Numbered from the stretch's first letter, positions 1 through 8,636 are shown. The stretch: 64,000 bases of DNA from CAVTLG01 sp963735495 (GCA_963735495.1 CAVTLG010000009.1:1054001-1118000), one strand, 5' to 3'. Numbers and translations: made by a program. Notes: a model not told the origin generated them from the letters alone.

Positions 1-988
1 ATATTTTCCTGCGCAGGCTAGCGGTGAATGTAGATCTGTGCAAGCTCGACTGCATCGATGGTGGGAGACACTTCGGTGGTCACAATGGGGATGAGTTTCG
101 GTGTCGTCTCTTTAGCCGGAGAGGAGCGCGTCGCTGTAGACGGGCTTGCGATGTCCATCGAGATAGCAAGTCAGCGCATGTGGCTGTGCTGCTTCTTCTG
201 CTGGAATATGCGGGGGATGCCAGAACTGGGTAGCCCAGCACGCGAAGGCAGAGGTGAAGTTGTCGGCCCCATCGGCGGAAGCTACCTGCGACAAAAAGAC
301 TTCGGTGTAGCGGTAGCCATAGGCACGCATCCGTCCGGTAAGCAGCGCCAGGCCATCGGCGGTATAGCCGCGCAGATCCTACGTGCGCTGTAACCCAACC
401 GCTCCCAGGAACAGGAGCGTGAGCAACAAGCGTCGGCGGACTGCTGCACTACCTGCCTGGGGATGGCGCGCTGGGTCCGGGGAAGGTAGTGCCTGTTCTA
501 AGTGAGTGAGTGAGTGAGTGAGTGAGTGAGTGAGTGAGCAAGTCGGTTTCAGTGGCTGCTGCCAGCAACAGCAATCCACTCGCTTGCTCATGATATCCTG
601 GGGCAATAGTGACGCCAGTTTGCGGCTTTTTTTTCTCGCGGGATCGATGGCACTGGCTGGCGACTCAGACCGTGTGCAGCCCGTACTCGATTGAGCTGAC
701 TCACGCTGACCGAGAGCGCAAATCGTTCGGCTAGCAGGTGTTGGACTTCTGCGCTGGAAATAGCAGGATGACTCTGGCAGTAGTCCAGCAGAAAGGTGAG
801 CATCTGCGCGCTTCTCGTGCGGTCATCCCCTCTTGCACAGATCGGACAAGCTCTTGCCTAGCCGCCCGCCGAGCGTGGGGTATCTGACGCTGGTAGGCTG
901 TCGCCACGATTGGCATGATCATTCCCCTTTCCCCCGCGCCATGCAGAGCCACAGGCAAGCGGGTTGGACGTTTCTGCTGTTCCCTCAA
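1..988 (-). pseudogene. Decayed DDE transposase, runs off the left edge
   Basis: Reading leftward from about 988, one protein can be followed through several frames. An N-terminal helix-turn-helix-like part (ARRAARQELVRSVQEG, then MLTFLLDYCQSHPAISSAEV after a frame change near 800) is followed by LLTLLFLGAVGLQRT, DLRGYTADGLALLTGRMRAYGYRY, LDGHRKPVYSD and KLIPIVTT. I remember this order from multicopy transposases of Ktedonobacteria; that is memory, not a search. Stops, frame changes and an apparent internal deletion between LDGHRKPVYSD and KLIPIVTT make it non-functional. A tetranucleotide repeat has expanded inside the old coding frame at 501-539. The 3' part lies outside the window. Confidence 0.6.
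501..539. repeat. (GTGA)n microsatellite, about 9-10 units
   Basis: About 39 bp of near-perfect GTGA repeat. On the minus strand it reads SLTH repeatedly, directly in front of LEQALPSPDP of the decayed transposase. This suggests slippage expansion of an original LTH in the old coding sequence. Confidence 0.9.
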
Positions 989-1033
989 GATGTGCGTTTT
1001 TCTGATCAGTCTTGCGCGTTGCGATCCTTCGCT

Positions 1034-1354
1034 CTAACTCCTTGTCGGCTCATCGAGCCAGACGACCTCGTAGGTATGGGGATCCATGCGCGAGGCGTTC
1101 TCGATGAACTGCGCGAAGTCTGCTCCATGCCTCTTGACGAAAGCATCAAAGTCTGTCTGGGAGCGCCAGTGAGCATAGTTGATCATGCGGGTGCCGTCGG
1201 TGCTTTTGTGCAAGGCTGTCCCGACGTAGCCAGGCTCATTCCTCACCAGTTCGGTGAAGCGAATCCACTGATCGATGAGTGCCTGCTGCTGCTCAGGGGT
1301 GGTCTCAAAGACGTTGATCAAGGTGACCAGATGGCTCTCTTTGGAAATCTGCAT
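1034..1354 (-). CDS. Antibiotic biosynthesis monooxygenase (ABM)-like protein
   Basis: The 106-residue product has the size and pattern of a ferredoxin-like alpha/beta-barrel ABM protein: VTLINVFETTPEQQQALIDQW at the N terminus, then EPGYVGTALHKSTDGTRMINYAHW and a helix DFDAFVKRHGADFAQFI. Members are cytoplasmic dimers acting as cofactor-free monooxygenases or stress proteins; the substrate cannot be read. A strong ribosome site (AGGAGGAGG) lies 5-8 bases before the ATG at 1354. The start lies inside the 3' end of the upstream TetR-like gene (50-bp overlap, different frame), so the two are probably cotranscribed and the regulator may control this enzyme. Confidence 0.75.
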   Translation of the reverse strand: MQISKESHLVTLINVFETTPEQQQALIDQWIRFTELVRNEPGYVGTALHKSTDGTRMINYAHWRSQTDFDAFVKRHGADFAQFIENASRMDPHTYEVVWLDEPTRS

Positions 1355-1718
1355 AGGTTCCTCCTCCTAAGCCATGCATCACCTGGTACAACTCAGGTGA
1401 GCGAAAGGCAAAGTCCCAGTAGGCTTCGGTCATGGCAAGCAAGCGTGCTTCAGGATCAGCCGTGGAGGCGAAAGCTGCCTGCACCACCATCACCAGTTGC
1501 TCGTAGCCAGAGCGCAGGAGAGCGAGCAGAATTGCCTCCTTATTCTCGAAATATTCGTAGATGGTGGACTGGCTATACTCAATGCGTTCAGCCACTTTGC
1601 GGGTGCTGACCGCCTGCCAGCCTTCTTCGGCGGCAATCTCGTGCGCAGCGGAGAGAATGCGCAGCCGGATCTCCTGCTTTTCCCGCTCCCGGCGTTGTTT
1701 AATTCCCATCGTTCTCAT
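1305..1718 (-). CDS. TetR-family regulator, C-terminally shortened
   Basis: The N-terminal 60 residues are a clear TetR DNA-binding domain: RILSAAHEIAAEEGWQAVSTRKVAERIEYSQSTIYEYFENKEAIL. The ligand domain begins (AYWDFAFRSPELYQVMHGLGGG, resembling the WHG/TetR_C_33 type) but the protein ends at residue 137, against a usual 180-210. The last 17 residues are read out of frame from the start of the ABM gene, so a deletion probably joined the two genes. DNA binding may persist; normal ligand sensing probably does not. The start is uncertain: ATG 1718 or ATG 1709, neither with a strong ribosome site. Confidence 0.7.
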   Translation of the reverse strand: MRTMGIKQRREREKQEIRLRILSAAHEIAAEEGWQAVSTRKVAERIEYSQSTIYEYFENKEAILLALLRSGYEQLVMVVQAAFASTADPEARLLAMTEAYWDFAFRSPELYQVMHGLGGGTYADFQREPSGHLDQRL

Positions 1719-2179
1719 GATCCGTTCGATGAACAGAATTAGGCTAATGAGTAATTTTCCATCGCCTATCGACGAGTGTAGATCATGATCGGCCAGTTTG
1801 TCAAGAGGAAAGGAAAGATTGAAGCAAAAGAAGCCTGATTGATGCCTTGCAAAATCGGTCCAGCCTGTTGAAAAAGCCTAGAAATAGCGGGAGAAACGAG
1901 GAAACAAGGCGAGTCAAGTATGATGGCTATCACAGTGATGAGAGCAAAAGAGCAGAGTTTTTGCTCAGTTGACTTATGACCTTTCAGGTGAAATGAATGA
2001 GCGGGATAAAAACGTAAGGCTTATTTGAGGCTCTCGGTCATCCTTAGCGCCAGGATGTGTCATGATCGTAAACACATGAGGTGAGACACCCACCAAGTTC
2101 AAATGATCCCCCAGGCTCAGGCATCACCTCGTCTCGCCTTTCGGGCATCGGCTCTCCTTCACCATCCGTTCCTCGTGTT
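1719..2179. other. Intergenic stretch, no gene seen
   Basis: No ORF here resembles a protein I recognise. The part next to the TetR gene (1719-1800) has TGATC-rich short palindromes that could serve as an operator, but none is long enough to call. The rest looks like decayed DNA leading into the recombinase remnant. Confidence 0.4.
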
Positions 2180-2524
2180 GCACTCTTGTTGCGCAGAAGG
2201 TGGTCCAAATATCGTGAGTCCCTGTTTACCTCCCAGCGAAACCAGCAATTGACGGAAGCAGGCATTCATCATTGGTTTCGCTCGCTCAAACAGCGTGCTA
2301 CATCAGAGCAGTGTGAGAAGATTGCTGGCCTTTCCTTTCCTTTCATGATCTGCGTCATGATTTTGCGCATCGAGCACGCGAAGCTGGATGGACGTTGGAA
2401 GAAATAAGCCTATTATCTGGGTCATGTCACGAAGAAGGGAACACCAGCCATTCAGACGACGGCAAGATATACACAGGTGAGTCGCGAACAGGTGAAAGAG
2501 AAGCTCAAGCAGATAAAAGGGTAA
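2180..2524 (+). pseudogene. Tyrosine recombinase remnant, C-terminal catalytic part
   Basis: Frame-by-frame reading gives LTEAGIHHWFRSLKQRA, then FHDLRHDFAHRAREAGWTLEEISL (frame changes in the CCTTT repeat near 2330), then LGHVTKKGTPAIQTTARYTQ after a second frame change near 2415. These are the HxLR, LGH and tyrosine motifs of the lambda-integrase family. The two frameshifts compensate each other, so the ends are in one frame and the middle in another. The N-terminal domain is missing. It ends at TAA 2522-2524 and kinase-like sequence follows at once. Confidence 0.75.
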
Positions 2525-2530
2525 AAAGAC

Positions 2531-2778
2531 AAAGATACGAAAAGTTCGACTCTGACTTTGGCTTAGCACATTTGATGAAGAATGGAGCTGTAGCAGGAGG
2601 GTCTAGCTTGAGAGTAGGCACTCCTCACTATATGGCACCAGAGCACATCAAAGGTCTTCCTGAGAGACGCAGTGATCTCTTTTCTCTCGGAGTAATACTC
2701 TATCAAATGCTAATAGGGCGACTCCCTTTCGATGGGTTTCCCCTTTCAACGAAGGAATTCCAGGAACACGCTTTCTGA
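2531..2778 (+). pseudogene. Ser/Thr protein kinase fragment (activation loop and start of C-lobe)
   Basis: About 75 residues match the centre of a Hanks-type kinase: DFGLAHLMKNG (DFG motif at 2554), GTPHYMAPEHIKG (APE motif) and RSDLFSLGVILYQMLIGRLPFDG (helix F). The N-lobe with the ATP-binding lysine and the HRD catalytic loop are absent, and the end is cut soon after GRLPFDG. The fragment lies directly behind the recombinase remnant, so an insertion or deletion probably joined them. It cannot encode an active kinase. Confidence 0.8.
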
Positions 2779-3050
2779 TGAACCTCATCTCTGACCTCCA
2801 CTTCTGCTGTATGCTATAGTGCTGGTTCTTTTATGCATGGTGTTCTTCTCGTTACTCATTCAGGGACGTTCAACCGTTCTCCAAGCGATAAGAAACCACC
2901 ATTGGACAAGTCTATACTATACATCGTCAGGAATAGATTGCAATCTCATCCTGGTGCAAACAGCAAGCGCTCCGCTCGTACTTATTCTCAGTGGAATCCC
3001 TGCGTGAGGAGTCATTGTGGGATAGCAAGCTAAAGAGAGGCCAGGTCTGC

Positions 3051-4307
3051 TCAATTTGTAATCAGGCCACGAGCCGTCAACTCATGATAAAGAGAGTCAA
3101 GCTGGCTGGGAAGCGATAACAGATGCTCGTAATGCATCAGTTGCTTGCCTTGTTCCGCCACAATTTGCTCTAAAACGTCCAGGCGAGACCGATGGGCATC
3201 CTGCTGCTGGGGTATGCTCTGGGCCAGCGTATCAGTACGGTGGCTGACCGTATTCACCTGTCCTGCTAGCTCCTCTTGTTGCTGGTGTATCTCCTGGAAA
3301 GACCCGTCACACTGTCTGGCGAACTCTTGTGCTTGTGTCGATAGTTTCACGAACTGCTCGTTGTATTGTGTTGCCTCTTTGGTAATGCGTTGTTCCAGGT
3401 CTCTCTGTCTCTGCGCATTTTTGTCGGCAATCTGGCGGAGCTGCTCAGCTACTTGCTGCTGGTGGAGATGGAGAGCTTGAGTGAACTGAGCCTGCTGCTG
3501 GGTCTGTGCCAGCTCTAGCTTCTCCAGCAATGTCTGGATGTGGTTTGTTGTTGCTTGTTGTTCACGTCTTGTTGTCTCTCCAGCCGTGATAAGCTCAACG
3601 CGCAGATCTGTATATTGCTGGTTCACCACGTTACGCAGATCGTTGAGCGTGGCTTTGTGGCTGATATCAGCCTGCTGAAGCTTGTCATGCAACGTTTGGA
3701 GTTCCTCTTGCTGCGCAGTGAACTGAGCGCTTATGGTCGGCAGTACTCCCTTGAGCCATGCTACAGTTTCCTGCAATTGAGTGGCCAATAGCTCACAGAC
3801 CTCGCGAAGCTGACGACGAAGCTCTTCCTGCTGTTGTTGCGTCTCCTGACGTAGTTGGGCCATATTGTTGTCAACAGCATCCTGCAGCGTCGTTTGCTGC
3901 TCCTTGAGTTGTTGGTGATCCTGGTTGATCTGTTCCTGGGCTGCGGTAATACGGGCGACCGCCTGAGGGATACTCGGCAGGTCCAGCGTCCGAATTGCCG
4001 AACCGGTGACCAGATCAGGGTAGAGGATCGGGCGAATGGCTCTGACATCACTGAGACGACAGCTGCGTGTGCGTGGAGGGATACCGAGCAGTTCCTCCTG
4101 CCGTGTCTCAGGGTTGCCGCGAATGGGAAGTCGACCGCTGCTGACCCAGCGATTGGCCATAGATTCGCTGGCTCCGGTGATCCTGGCAGCGTGGGGGACA
4201 GTAATCCATACGTCATCGGCGTTAGCCAGTTCTTGAACGTACTGAATGCGCGATTTGTTTTCAGGTTCTTTTTGTCGATCATCCCGAACTGAAGAATTTT
4301 CTGTCAT
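3051..4307 (-). CDS. KfrA-like coiled-coil DNA-binding protein
   Basis: A 418-residue soluble protein. Residues 15-95 include a likely helix-turn-helix segment (VWITVPHAARITGASESMANRWVSSGRLPIRG, then RTRSCRLSDVRAI). From about residue 115 to 400 the chain is almost continuous Gln/Glu/Leu-rich heptads, predicted coiled coil. This architecture is that of KfrA-type plasmid partition or nucleoid-associated proteins and of some MerR-like proteins. ATG 4307 is chosen because TAGGAG lies about 8 bases upstream; 40 further codons are open upstream without a ribosome site. A 20-bp inverted repeat lies 80-140 bp upstream and could be its own operator. A tyrosine recombinase starts 430 bp away, divergently. 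Confidence 0.6.
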   Translation of the reverse strand: MTENSSVRDDRQKEPENKSRIQYVQELANADDVWITVPHAARITGASESMANRWVSSGRLPIRGNPETRQEELLGIPPRTRSCRLSDVRAIRPILYPDLVTGSAIRTLDLPSIPQAVARITAAQEQINQDHQQLKEQQTTLQDAVDNNMAQLRQETQQQQEELRRQLREVCELLATQLQETVAWLKGVLPTISAQFTAQQEELQTLHDKLQQADISHKATLNDLRNVVNQQYTDLRVELITAGETTRREQQATTNHIQTLLEKLELAQTQQQAQFTQALHLHQQQVAEQLRQIADKNAQRQRDLEQRITKEATQYNEQFVKLSTQAQEFARQCDGSFQEIHQQQEELAGQVNTVSHRTDTLAQSIPQQQDAHRSRLDVLEQIVAEQGKQLMHYEHLLSLPSQLDSLYHELTARGLITN

Positions 4308-4387
4308 CGAATAACTCCTACCAATGATTGCTATTTTTACGCACATACGGGCGGGCTGCCACTGCAGACGTCTGCGGTAAGTATACT

Positions 4388-4447
4388 TTTGACAGCACTG
4401 AAAGTCAATACTTCCATATGAGGTCACTGACTTTCAGTGCTGTCAAA
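4388..4447. promoter_or_regulatory. 20-bp perfect inverted repeat, 20-bp spacer
   Basis: The left arm at 4388-4407 (TTTGACAGCACTGAAAGTCA) is repeated exactly in inverse orientation at 4428-4447. It lies in the divergent region between the KfrA-like gene and the recombinase gene at 4734. It may be an operator bound by the KfrA-like protein or a recombinase binding site; the sequence does not decide. It is not followed by a T run, so a terminator is unlikely. Confidence 0.7.
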
Positions 4448-4561
4448 GAAAATCTTGCCAAAGCGAGCCCTGCTGTGTTACAATGCGCGCAGAGAGGATC
4501 TTCAAGATAACTGCACTTCTATCGATGTCGTCATATAGTTTTTAAAGGAGGAAAATGTCTG

Positions 4562-4855
4562 GTGAATGTGGCGGGGAAAGTGTGTAAGAAATGCGGTCAA
4601 ATGAAATCATTGGACAATTTTGCGTTGAATAAAAAAGCAAAAGGCGGATACGTCTGCTCTTACAATACGCAGAACTCCATTATCATGGTAGCAATACCTC
4701 GACGAATATTCCCTTTTCAGAAGGAGCAAATGAATGAGTGCCAGACGCGATTTAATGATTATCCCAGAGGGTACGACCGAGGACAAATTGATCGAGCTGT
4801 GGATACGCCTGAAAAAGAGCGAACACACACAGAAGGCTTATCGTCGCGATATTGA
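4562..4855 (+). CDS. Doubtful small zinc-finger-like ORF
   Basis: From GTG 4562 the frame begins VAGKVCKKCGQMKSLDNFALNKKAKGGYVCS, which resembles the CxxC start of small phage or HNH-type zinc-binding proteins. The second half loses any family pattern and overlaps the recombinase start at 4734. A good ribosome site (AAGGAGG, 4543-4549) serves instead an ATG at 4555 in another frame that stops after ten codons. The likely reading is a frameshifted remnant of a small zinc-ribbon gene. Confidence 0.3.
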   Translation: MNVAGKVCKKCGQMKSLDNFALNKKAKGGYVCSYNTQNSIIMVAIPRRIFPFQKEQMNECQTRFNDYPRGYDRGQIDRAVDTPEKERTHTEGLSSRY

Positions 4856-5663
4856 GATCTTTCGTGCCTTTGTCGAGAAACCACTGAATCAGGTCACGCT
4901 GGAAGATGCACTGGATTTTTGTGATAACCTTGATGAGATTGAAATCATCAGCAAGCGTGGCAAGACCAAACAGTTAGAGGATAACAGCAAGCGGCGTATC
5001 CTCAATGCCATCAAGTCGTTCTATAGTTTTGCTTACACATCAGGGGTCTTTCCGGCCAATGTGATGGCTGCTATCAAACCACCCTCGGCTAAAAGTGCTA
5101 TCTCGCAGCGTATCCTGTCCGAAGCGAATGTGCTTAAAATGATATTCCTGGAGCAAAATCCCCGTAATCACGCTATTTTGCACGTGCTCTACGCAGCAGG
5201 ACTCCGTGTCACGGAGCTCTGCAACCTGCGTTGGCGCAATGTTATTTGGCGAGCGGAAGGCGTACAGCTTGATATCATCGGCAAAGGCGATAAGCAGCGG
5301 CACGTGCTGCTCTCGGAAAGCTCCAGGCAGGTTCTCTCAGCGATCCGCGAGGGGGCGGCAGATGACGAGTTTGTTTTTCAATCGCGCCAGGAAGTCTCGC
5401 GTCAGGGGTATTATAAAGGAACCCGCCTGGATACGACGACGATCTTTCTGATCGTGCGCGCTGCGGCAAAGCAGGCAGGCATCCCCAATTGGCATGAGGT
5501 CTCGCCCCATTGGCTCAGGCACTGCCATGGTTCGCACGCGATTGATCGCAAGGCACCACTCACTGTGGTACGAGATACCCTGGGACACAGTAATATCGCC
5601 GTCACCAATGAATATGCGAAGGCCCGTCCAGAGGACAGTTCCGCTCACTACCTCCCACTGTAG
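4734..5663 (+). CDS. XerC/D-type tyrosine recombinase
   Basis: The 309-residue protein has an N-terminal SAM-like core-binding domain (about 15-115, HTQKAYRRDIEIFRAFVE) and a catalytic domain with all expected residues: Arg in AAGLRVTELCNLRW, Lys in GKGDKQRHV, HxxR in SPHWLRHCHGSHAI, His in LGHSNIAVT and the nucleophile Tyr in NEYAKARPEDSS. It cuts and rejoins DNA through a 3'-phosphotyrosyl link. Its length suits a stand-alone integrase of a mobile element. No recognisable attachment site or phage gene is adjacent; the inverted repeat at 4388-4447 is the nearest candidate. It appears intact, unlike its neighbours downstream. Confidence 0.9.
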   Translation: MSARRDLMIIPEGTTEDKLIELWIRLKKSEHTQKAYRRDIEIFRAFVEKPLNQVTLEDALDFCDNLDEIEIISKRGKTKQLEDNSKRRILNAIKSFYSFAYTSGVFPANVMAAIKPPSAKSAISQRILSEANVLKMIFLEQNPRNHAILHVLYAAGLRVTELCNLRWRNVIWRAEGVQLDIIGKGDKQRHVLLSESSRQVLSAIREGAADDEFVFQSRQEVSRQGYYKGTRLDTTTIFLIVRAAAKQAGIPNWHEVSPHWLRHCHGSHAIDRKAPLTVVRDTLGHSNIAVTNEYAKARPEDSSAHYLPL

Positions 5664-5747
5664 AGCAAATTTTCCTCTGTTTACATTCAGTTTACCTCCT
5701 CGTGGTATCCTTGTCCTGAAATCTGTGAAAGAGGTTTGACACCACTG

Positions 5748-5894
5748 ATGAACACGATCCTGGTTGTGGACGATGATTCGCACGTGCGCGAGTTCGTACG
5801 CGTTTTTTTGCAACGGGAAGGATTTGCCATCGTCGAAGCCATCAGGATCAGAACCATTCGGGGGTTAGGCTACCAGCAGGAGGCGCGGTCATGA
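5748..5894 (+). pseudogene. Response regulator with a large internal deletion
   Basis: This 48-codon frame starts as a receiver domain (MNTILVVDDDSHVREFVRVFLQREGFAIVEA) and jumps directly to the last residues of an OmpR/PhoB winged-helix domain (IRTIRGLGYQQEARS). About 180 residues of a normal 225-235 are missing, including the phosphorylated aspartate and the DNA-recognition helix. The stop overlaps the start of the histidine kinase remnant by four bases, as in an intact RR-HK operon, so this was once a two-component pair. Confidence 0.85.
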
Positions 5895-6355
5895 CCACAA
5901 AGCAAAAGCTCTGGCTCGTCATAATAAGAGTGTTCTGCCTCCTCCTCCTCTCAGGCATGATCGTCGTCGCCTTTTTCCTGACCGCACTCCTCCCGCGACC
6001 ACTACCTCAACATCATCGCAGCAGAGAGCACGCGGCTCTCTCAGTTGGCCAACAATCTGCTCAAACTGGCGTCGTTGGAAGCGGAACGGGTGCCGTTCCA
6101 GCCGCGATCCTACCGGCTCGAACAAACAGATCCGGCACCTGATCCTACTCTGCGAGCCGCAATGGACGGGCAAAGCGCTTGACATAGATGTATCCCTCGA
6201 AGAGACCGCCATTACCGCTGACGAAGACCTCTTGAGTCAGGTGTGGCTCAACCTGCTCCACAACAGCATCAAATTCACCCCCGACGGCGGCAATGTGCAC
6301 GTTTCCCTGTGCAGACAGGGAAACATCATCACGTTCATCATCGCCGACACCGGAA
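5891..6355 (+). pseudogene. Histidine kinase remnant, fused to a glycosyltransferase
   Basis: The start MTTKQKLWLVIIRVFCLLLLSGMIVVAFFL is a membrane anchor. Further on, in shifting frames, come LNIIAAESTRLSQLANNLLKLASLEAER (end of HisKA), VWLNLLHNSIKFTPDGG (N box) and FIIADTG (G1 box). The sensor domain, the phospho-accepting histidine and the end of the ATPase domain are missing. At about 6355 the kinase sequence stops in the middle of the G1 box and glycosyltransferase sequence begins. Confidence 0.8.
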
Positions 6356-7148
6356 CAAGAAGTCGCTTCAAAGCGAGGTCCACGCCTTGCTGGGTGTTCC
6401 TCCCAAAGCAGTACAAAATCCTGCGCAAGTCGCGCGTGAGCAAGAGATCCTCATTATCTATGGCTACAGTCCTGCTGTGTTGCCGAAACCCTCAGACTGG
6501 CCTGCCCAAAGCCAGGTCACCGGCTACTGGTTTCTGGAGGAAGAGGTAACGTTCCAGCCACCCGACGATCTGGTGCATTTCCTTGAGGCTGGCCCTCCTC
6601 CCGTCTACATTGGCTTCGGGAGCATGGTCAGCAAGCACACAGAGACGTTGACGCGCGAGGTCATACACGGACTGGAGATCACGCGCCAGCGGGCCGTCGT
6701 CGCCACTGGTTGGGGAGCCTTACGCCATACGACCTGGCCAGAGACGGTGTATGAGATCGATGCTCTCCCCCATGCCTGGCTCTTTCCCCGTGTGGCGGCG
6801 ACCGTGATTCATGGTGGAGCTGGCACGGTTGGAGCTAGCCTGCGGGCCGGCAAACCGACGGTCGTGATCCCGTTCCTGGGAGATCAGGGCTTCTGGGGGG
6901 AACGCGTCTACGCGTTGGGAGCCGGTCCTCGGCCCATTCGGAACGAGCGTCTGACCGCCGAGCGTCTGAGTGCGGCGATTACTCAGGCCGTGACAGATGA
7001 ACACCTGCGCACGAACGCTGCCGCTCTGGGTAAACACATCCGAGAGGAAGATGGAGTTGGCAAGGCCGTGACGGCCTGGCCTTCAATGCCTTCATTGCTT
7101 CCGCCGCTGCCCAATCAACTCATCCAAAGGGCAGCTAACCGTTCATGA
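6356..7148 (+). pseudogene. GT1-type (MGT/UGT-like) glycosyltransferase, C-terminal half
   Basis: From the junction with the kinase remnant one frame encodes about 260 residues matching the nucleotide-sugar-binding half of GT-B enzymes: GYWFLEEEVTFQPPDDLVHFLEAGPPPVYIGFGSM, then VYEIDALPHAWLFPRVAATVIHGGAGTVGASLRAGKPTVVIPFLGDQGFWGERV. This is the conserved donor-binding motif of sterol and macrolide glucosyltransferases. The N-terminal acceptor domain is absent, so no complete enzyme can be made. An ATG at 6624 could allow translation of a fragment, but nothing suggests function. Confidence 0.8.
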
Positions 7149-7276
7149 TGTCTGACGCATTGAGTGAGTGAAGGAGAACGATCAATTTGTCTGGCTGATG
7201 CTCCAGTCAACATCCTGGTAATTGGGCTCAATCATCGAACGCAAATACTGGGCTAAAGTAGTTACACGTTTTTCAG

Positions 7277-8452
7277 TTAAGTCTGTAATGATAATTTCTG
7301 TTTCAGAAATGTCGTTAGCTCGTTATTATACATCTGCGGATTGGCGTTCCAGGCTTCGGTGTGCTCTACATTGGCTACGCGTACATAGGTAACGAGGTCA
7401 GGGTGGGCTCTAGCGAAGGTATCGCTGATTGAGACCGGCGTGGTCGTGTCACCGGTGCCTTGAAAGAGCAGAATGGGAACATTGGGCAGCGGCTGGTTCA
7501 TCTGATTCAGATCAGCGAAGTTGATGCCACTACGGATGCTCGTCACAAACTCGCTGGTGTTGACCAGGAAGCCTGGGACTGACATCCTCTGCGCCTGGTA
7601 GGCCAGGGTGGCGGACCAGTCGAGAATGGGAGAATCAAGCACCAGAGCCTGCACCACATGGGCCAGGCTTGAATGATGCATAAAGACCTCGACTACAGCA
7701 CCACCCTGTGACCAACCATAGAGCACCAGGTGCTGCGCGCCCTGAGAGAGCGCGTACTTGACGGCGGCTTCTAGATCCTGCCACTCGCTATCGCCCAGAT
7801 GATTCGCGCTATCGGAACTGTGCGGGGCACCAGGATCATTGCGATAGGAGATAGAGAGCAATGGCAAGCCAAGCTGAGCCAAAGGTGCAAAGACACGCAG
7901 AGCTTCGTCGCGTGAGGCTCCGCGACCATGCACTGCAATAACCCATGTGCTGAGCCGACCAGGCACATACCAGGCCGGCATTGCTCCCAACGAAGCTGGT
8001 ATCTGCACATCGGTAATAGCCAACCCCAGGTATTTTTTGATCTGGCCTGTGTACACATAGCGCGTCCAGAAGACTGCTGTACCCGTAGAAAATGAACCCG
8101 TCTTCTGGAGCAGTTGGCGGGTAACCGCATTGTGATCGAAAGAGATGACAGGGCCAACTAGAGCTTGCCCGGTCGGCCATTCGATTTCGAACTCGCCAGG
8201 ATGCATGTCATCTCCCATGCGCTTCAGTGTCACGGTAGTCTCGCTTACCGCCAATACAGGCGTGTCATAGATAGGAGTCGTAAAATCAGGCACCTGGAGA
8301 ATTATGTTTGAGAAGTAAAAACTGGCTCCAAGGAGAATGCCCAATCCAAGCAGCACCAGCACGAGCAGCACAATAACGGCGATTGAGATCGAGCGTTTCC
8401 GCAGGTGAACCGAGGGAGATCCATGTGAGATTTTTTTTGCTCGGGTACTCAT
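7277..8452 (-). CDS. Membrane-anchored alpha/beta hydrolase
   Basis: The 391-residue protein has a basic N terminus and one membrane helix (about 23-50, ISIAVIVLLVLVLLGLGILLGASFYF), placing the enzyme outside the cell. The hydrolase fold follows: VIAVHGRG near the oxyanion strand, nucleophile elbow GWSQGG, acid in FQGTGDTTTPVS and His in NVEHTEAWN. The substrate is unknown; esterase or peptidase S9/BAAT-like activity are options. ATG 8452 is preferred because GAGGGAGAAG lies upstream; earlier in-frame ATGs lack ribosome sites. It is transcribed alone, convergent with the decayed genes to its left. Confidence 0.8.
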   Translation of the reverse strand: MSTRAKKISHGSPSVHLRKRSISIAVIVLLVLVLLGLGILLGASFYFSNIILQVPDFTTPIYDTPVLAVSETTVTLKRMGDDMHPGEFEIEWPTGQALVGPVISFDHNAVTRQLLQKTGSFSTGTAVFWTRYVYTGQIKKYLGLAITDVQIPASLGAMPAWYVPGRLSTWVIAVHGRGASRDEALRVFAPLAQLGLPLLSISYRNDPGAPHSSDSANHLGDSEWQDLEAAVKYALSQGAQHLVLYGWSQGGAVVEVFMHHSSLAHVVQALVLDSPILDWSATLAYQAQRMSVPGFLVNTSEFVTSIRSGINFADLNQMNQPLPNVPILLFQGTGDTTTPVSISDTFARAHPDLVTYVRVANVEHTEAWNANPQMYNNELTTFLKQKLSLQT

Positions 8453-8597
8453 AACGATAACAACTTCTCCCTCTATTTTCTTGTTCACAATGTGAATGGA
8501 AAGGTTTATGTTCATGATAGCATTACCGGGGTCGAGTAGCAATAAAACAGAAACTGTAGTTAAGCAGGTCTGGCACGCTTTTGGTGATCCGGTAATG

Positions 8598-8636
8598 GGT
8601 GAAAGAACAGAAAGGAACTGTTCTTTCACCTTTTTT
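8598..8636 (+). terminator. Rho-independent terminator
   Basis: A perfect 13-bp stem (GGTGAAAGAACAG at 8598-8610 with its complement at 8618-8630), a 7-nt loop and six T on the plus strand. No plus-strand gene lies just upstream, so it may belong to a lost gene, or its hairpin may stop minus-strand transcripts from 8669 less efficiently. Confidence 0.75.

Noticed and set aside
501..539. Short regular repeat as a CRISPR array
   Set aside because: Units are four bases without spacers; it is a microsatellite. No other array-like repeat was seen.
833..1609. A 258-codon plus-strand ORF
   Set aside because: Antisense to the decayed transposase, the ABM gene and the TetR gene, all of which have clear protein signatures.
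8598..8636. Terminator of the membrane-protein gene at 8669-9250
   Set aside because: The T run is on the plus strand, opposite to that gene; assigned as a plus-strand terminator.
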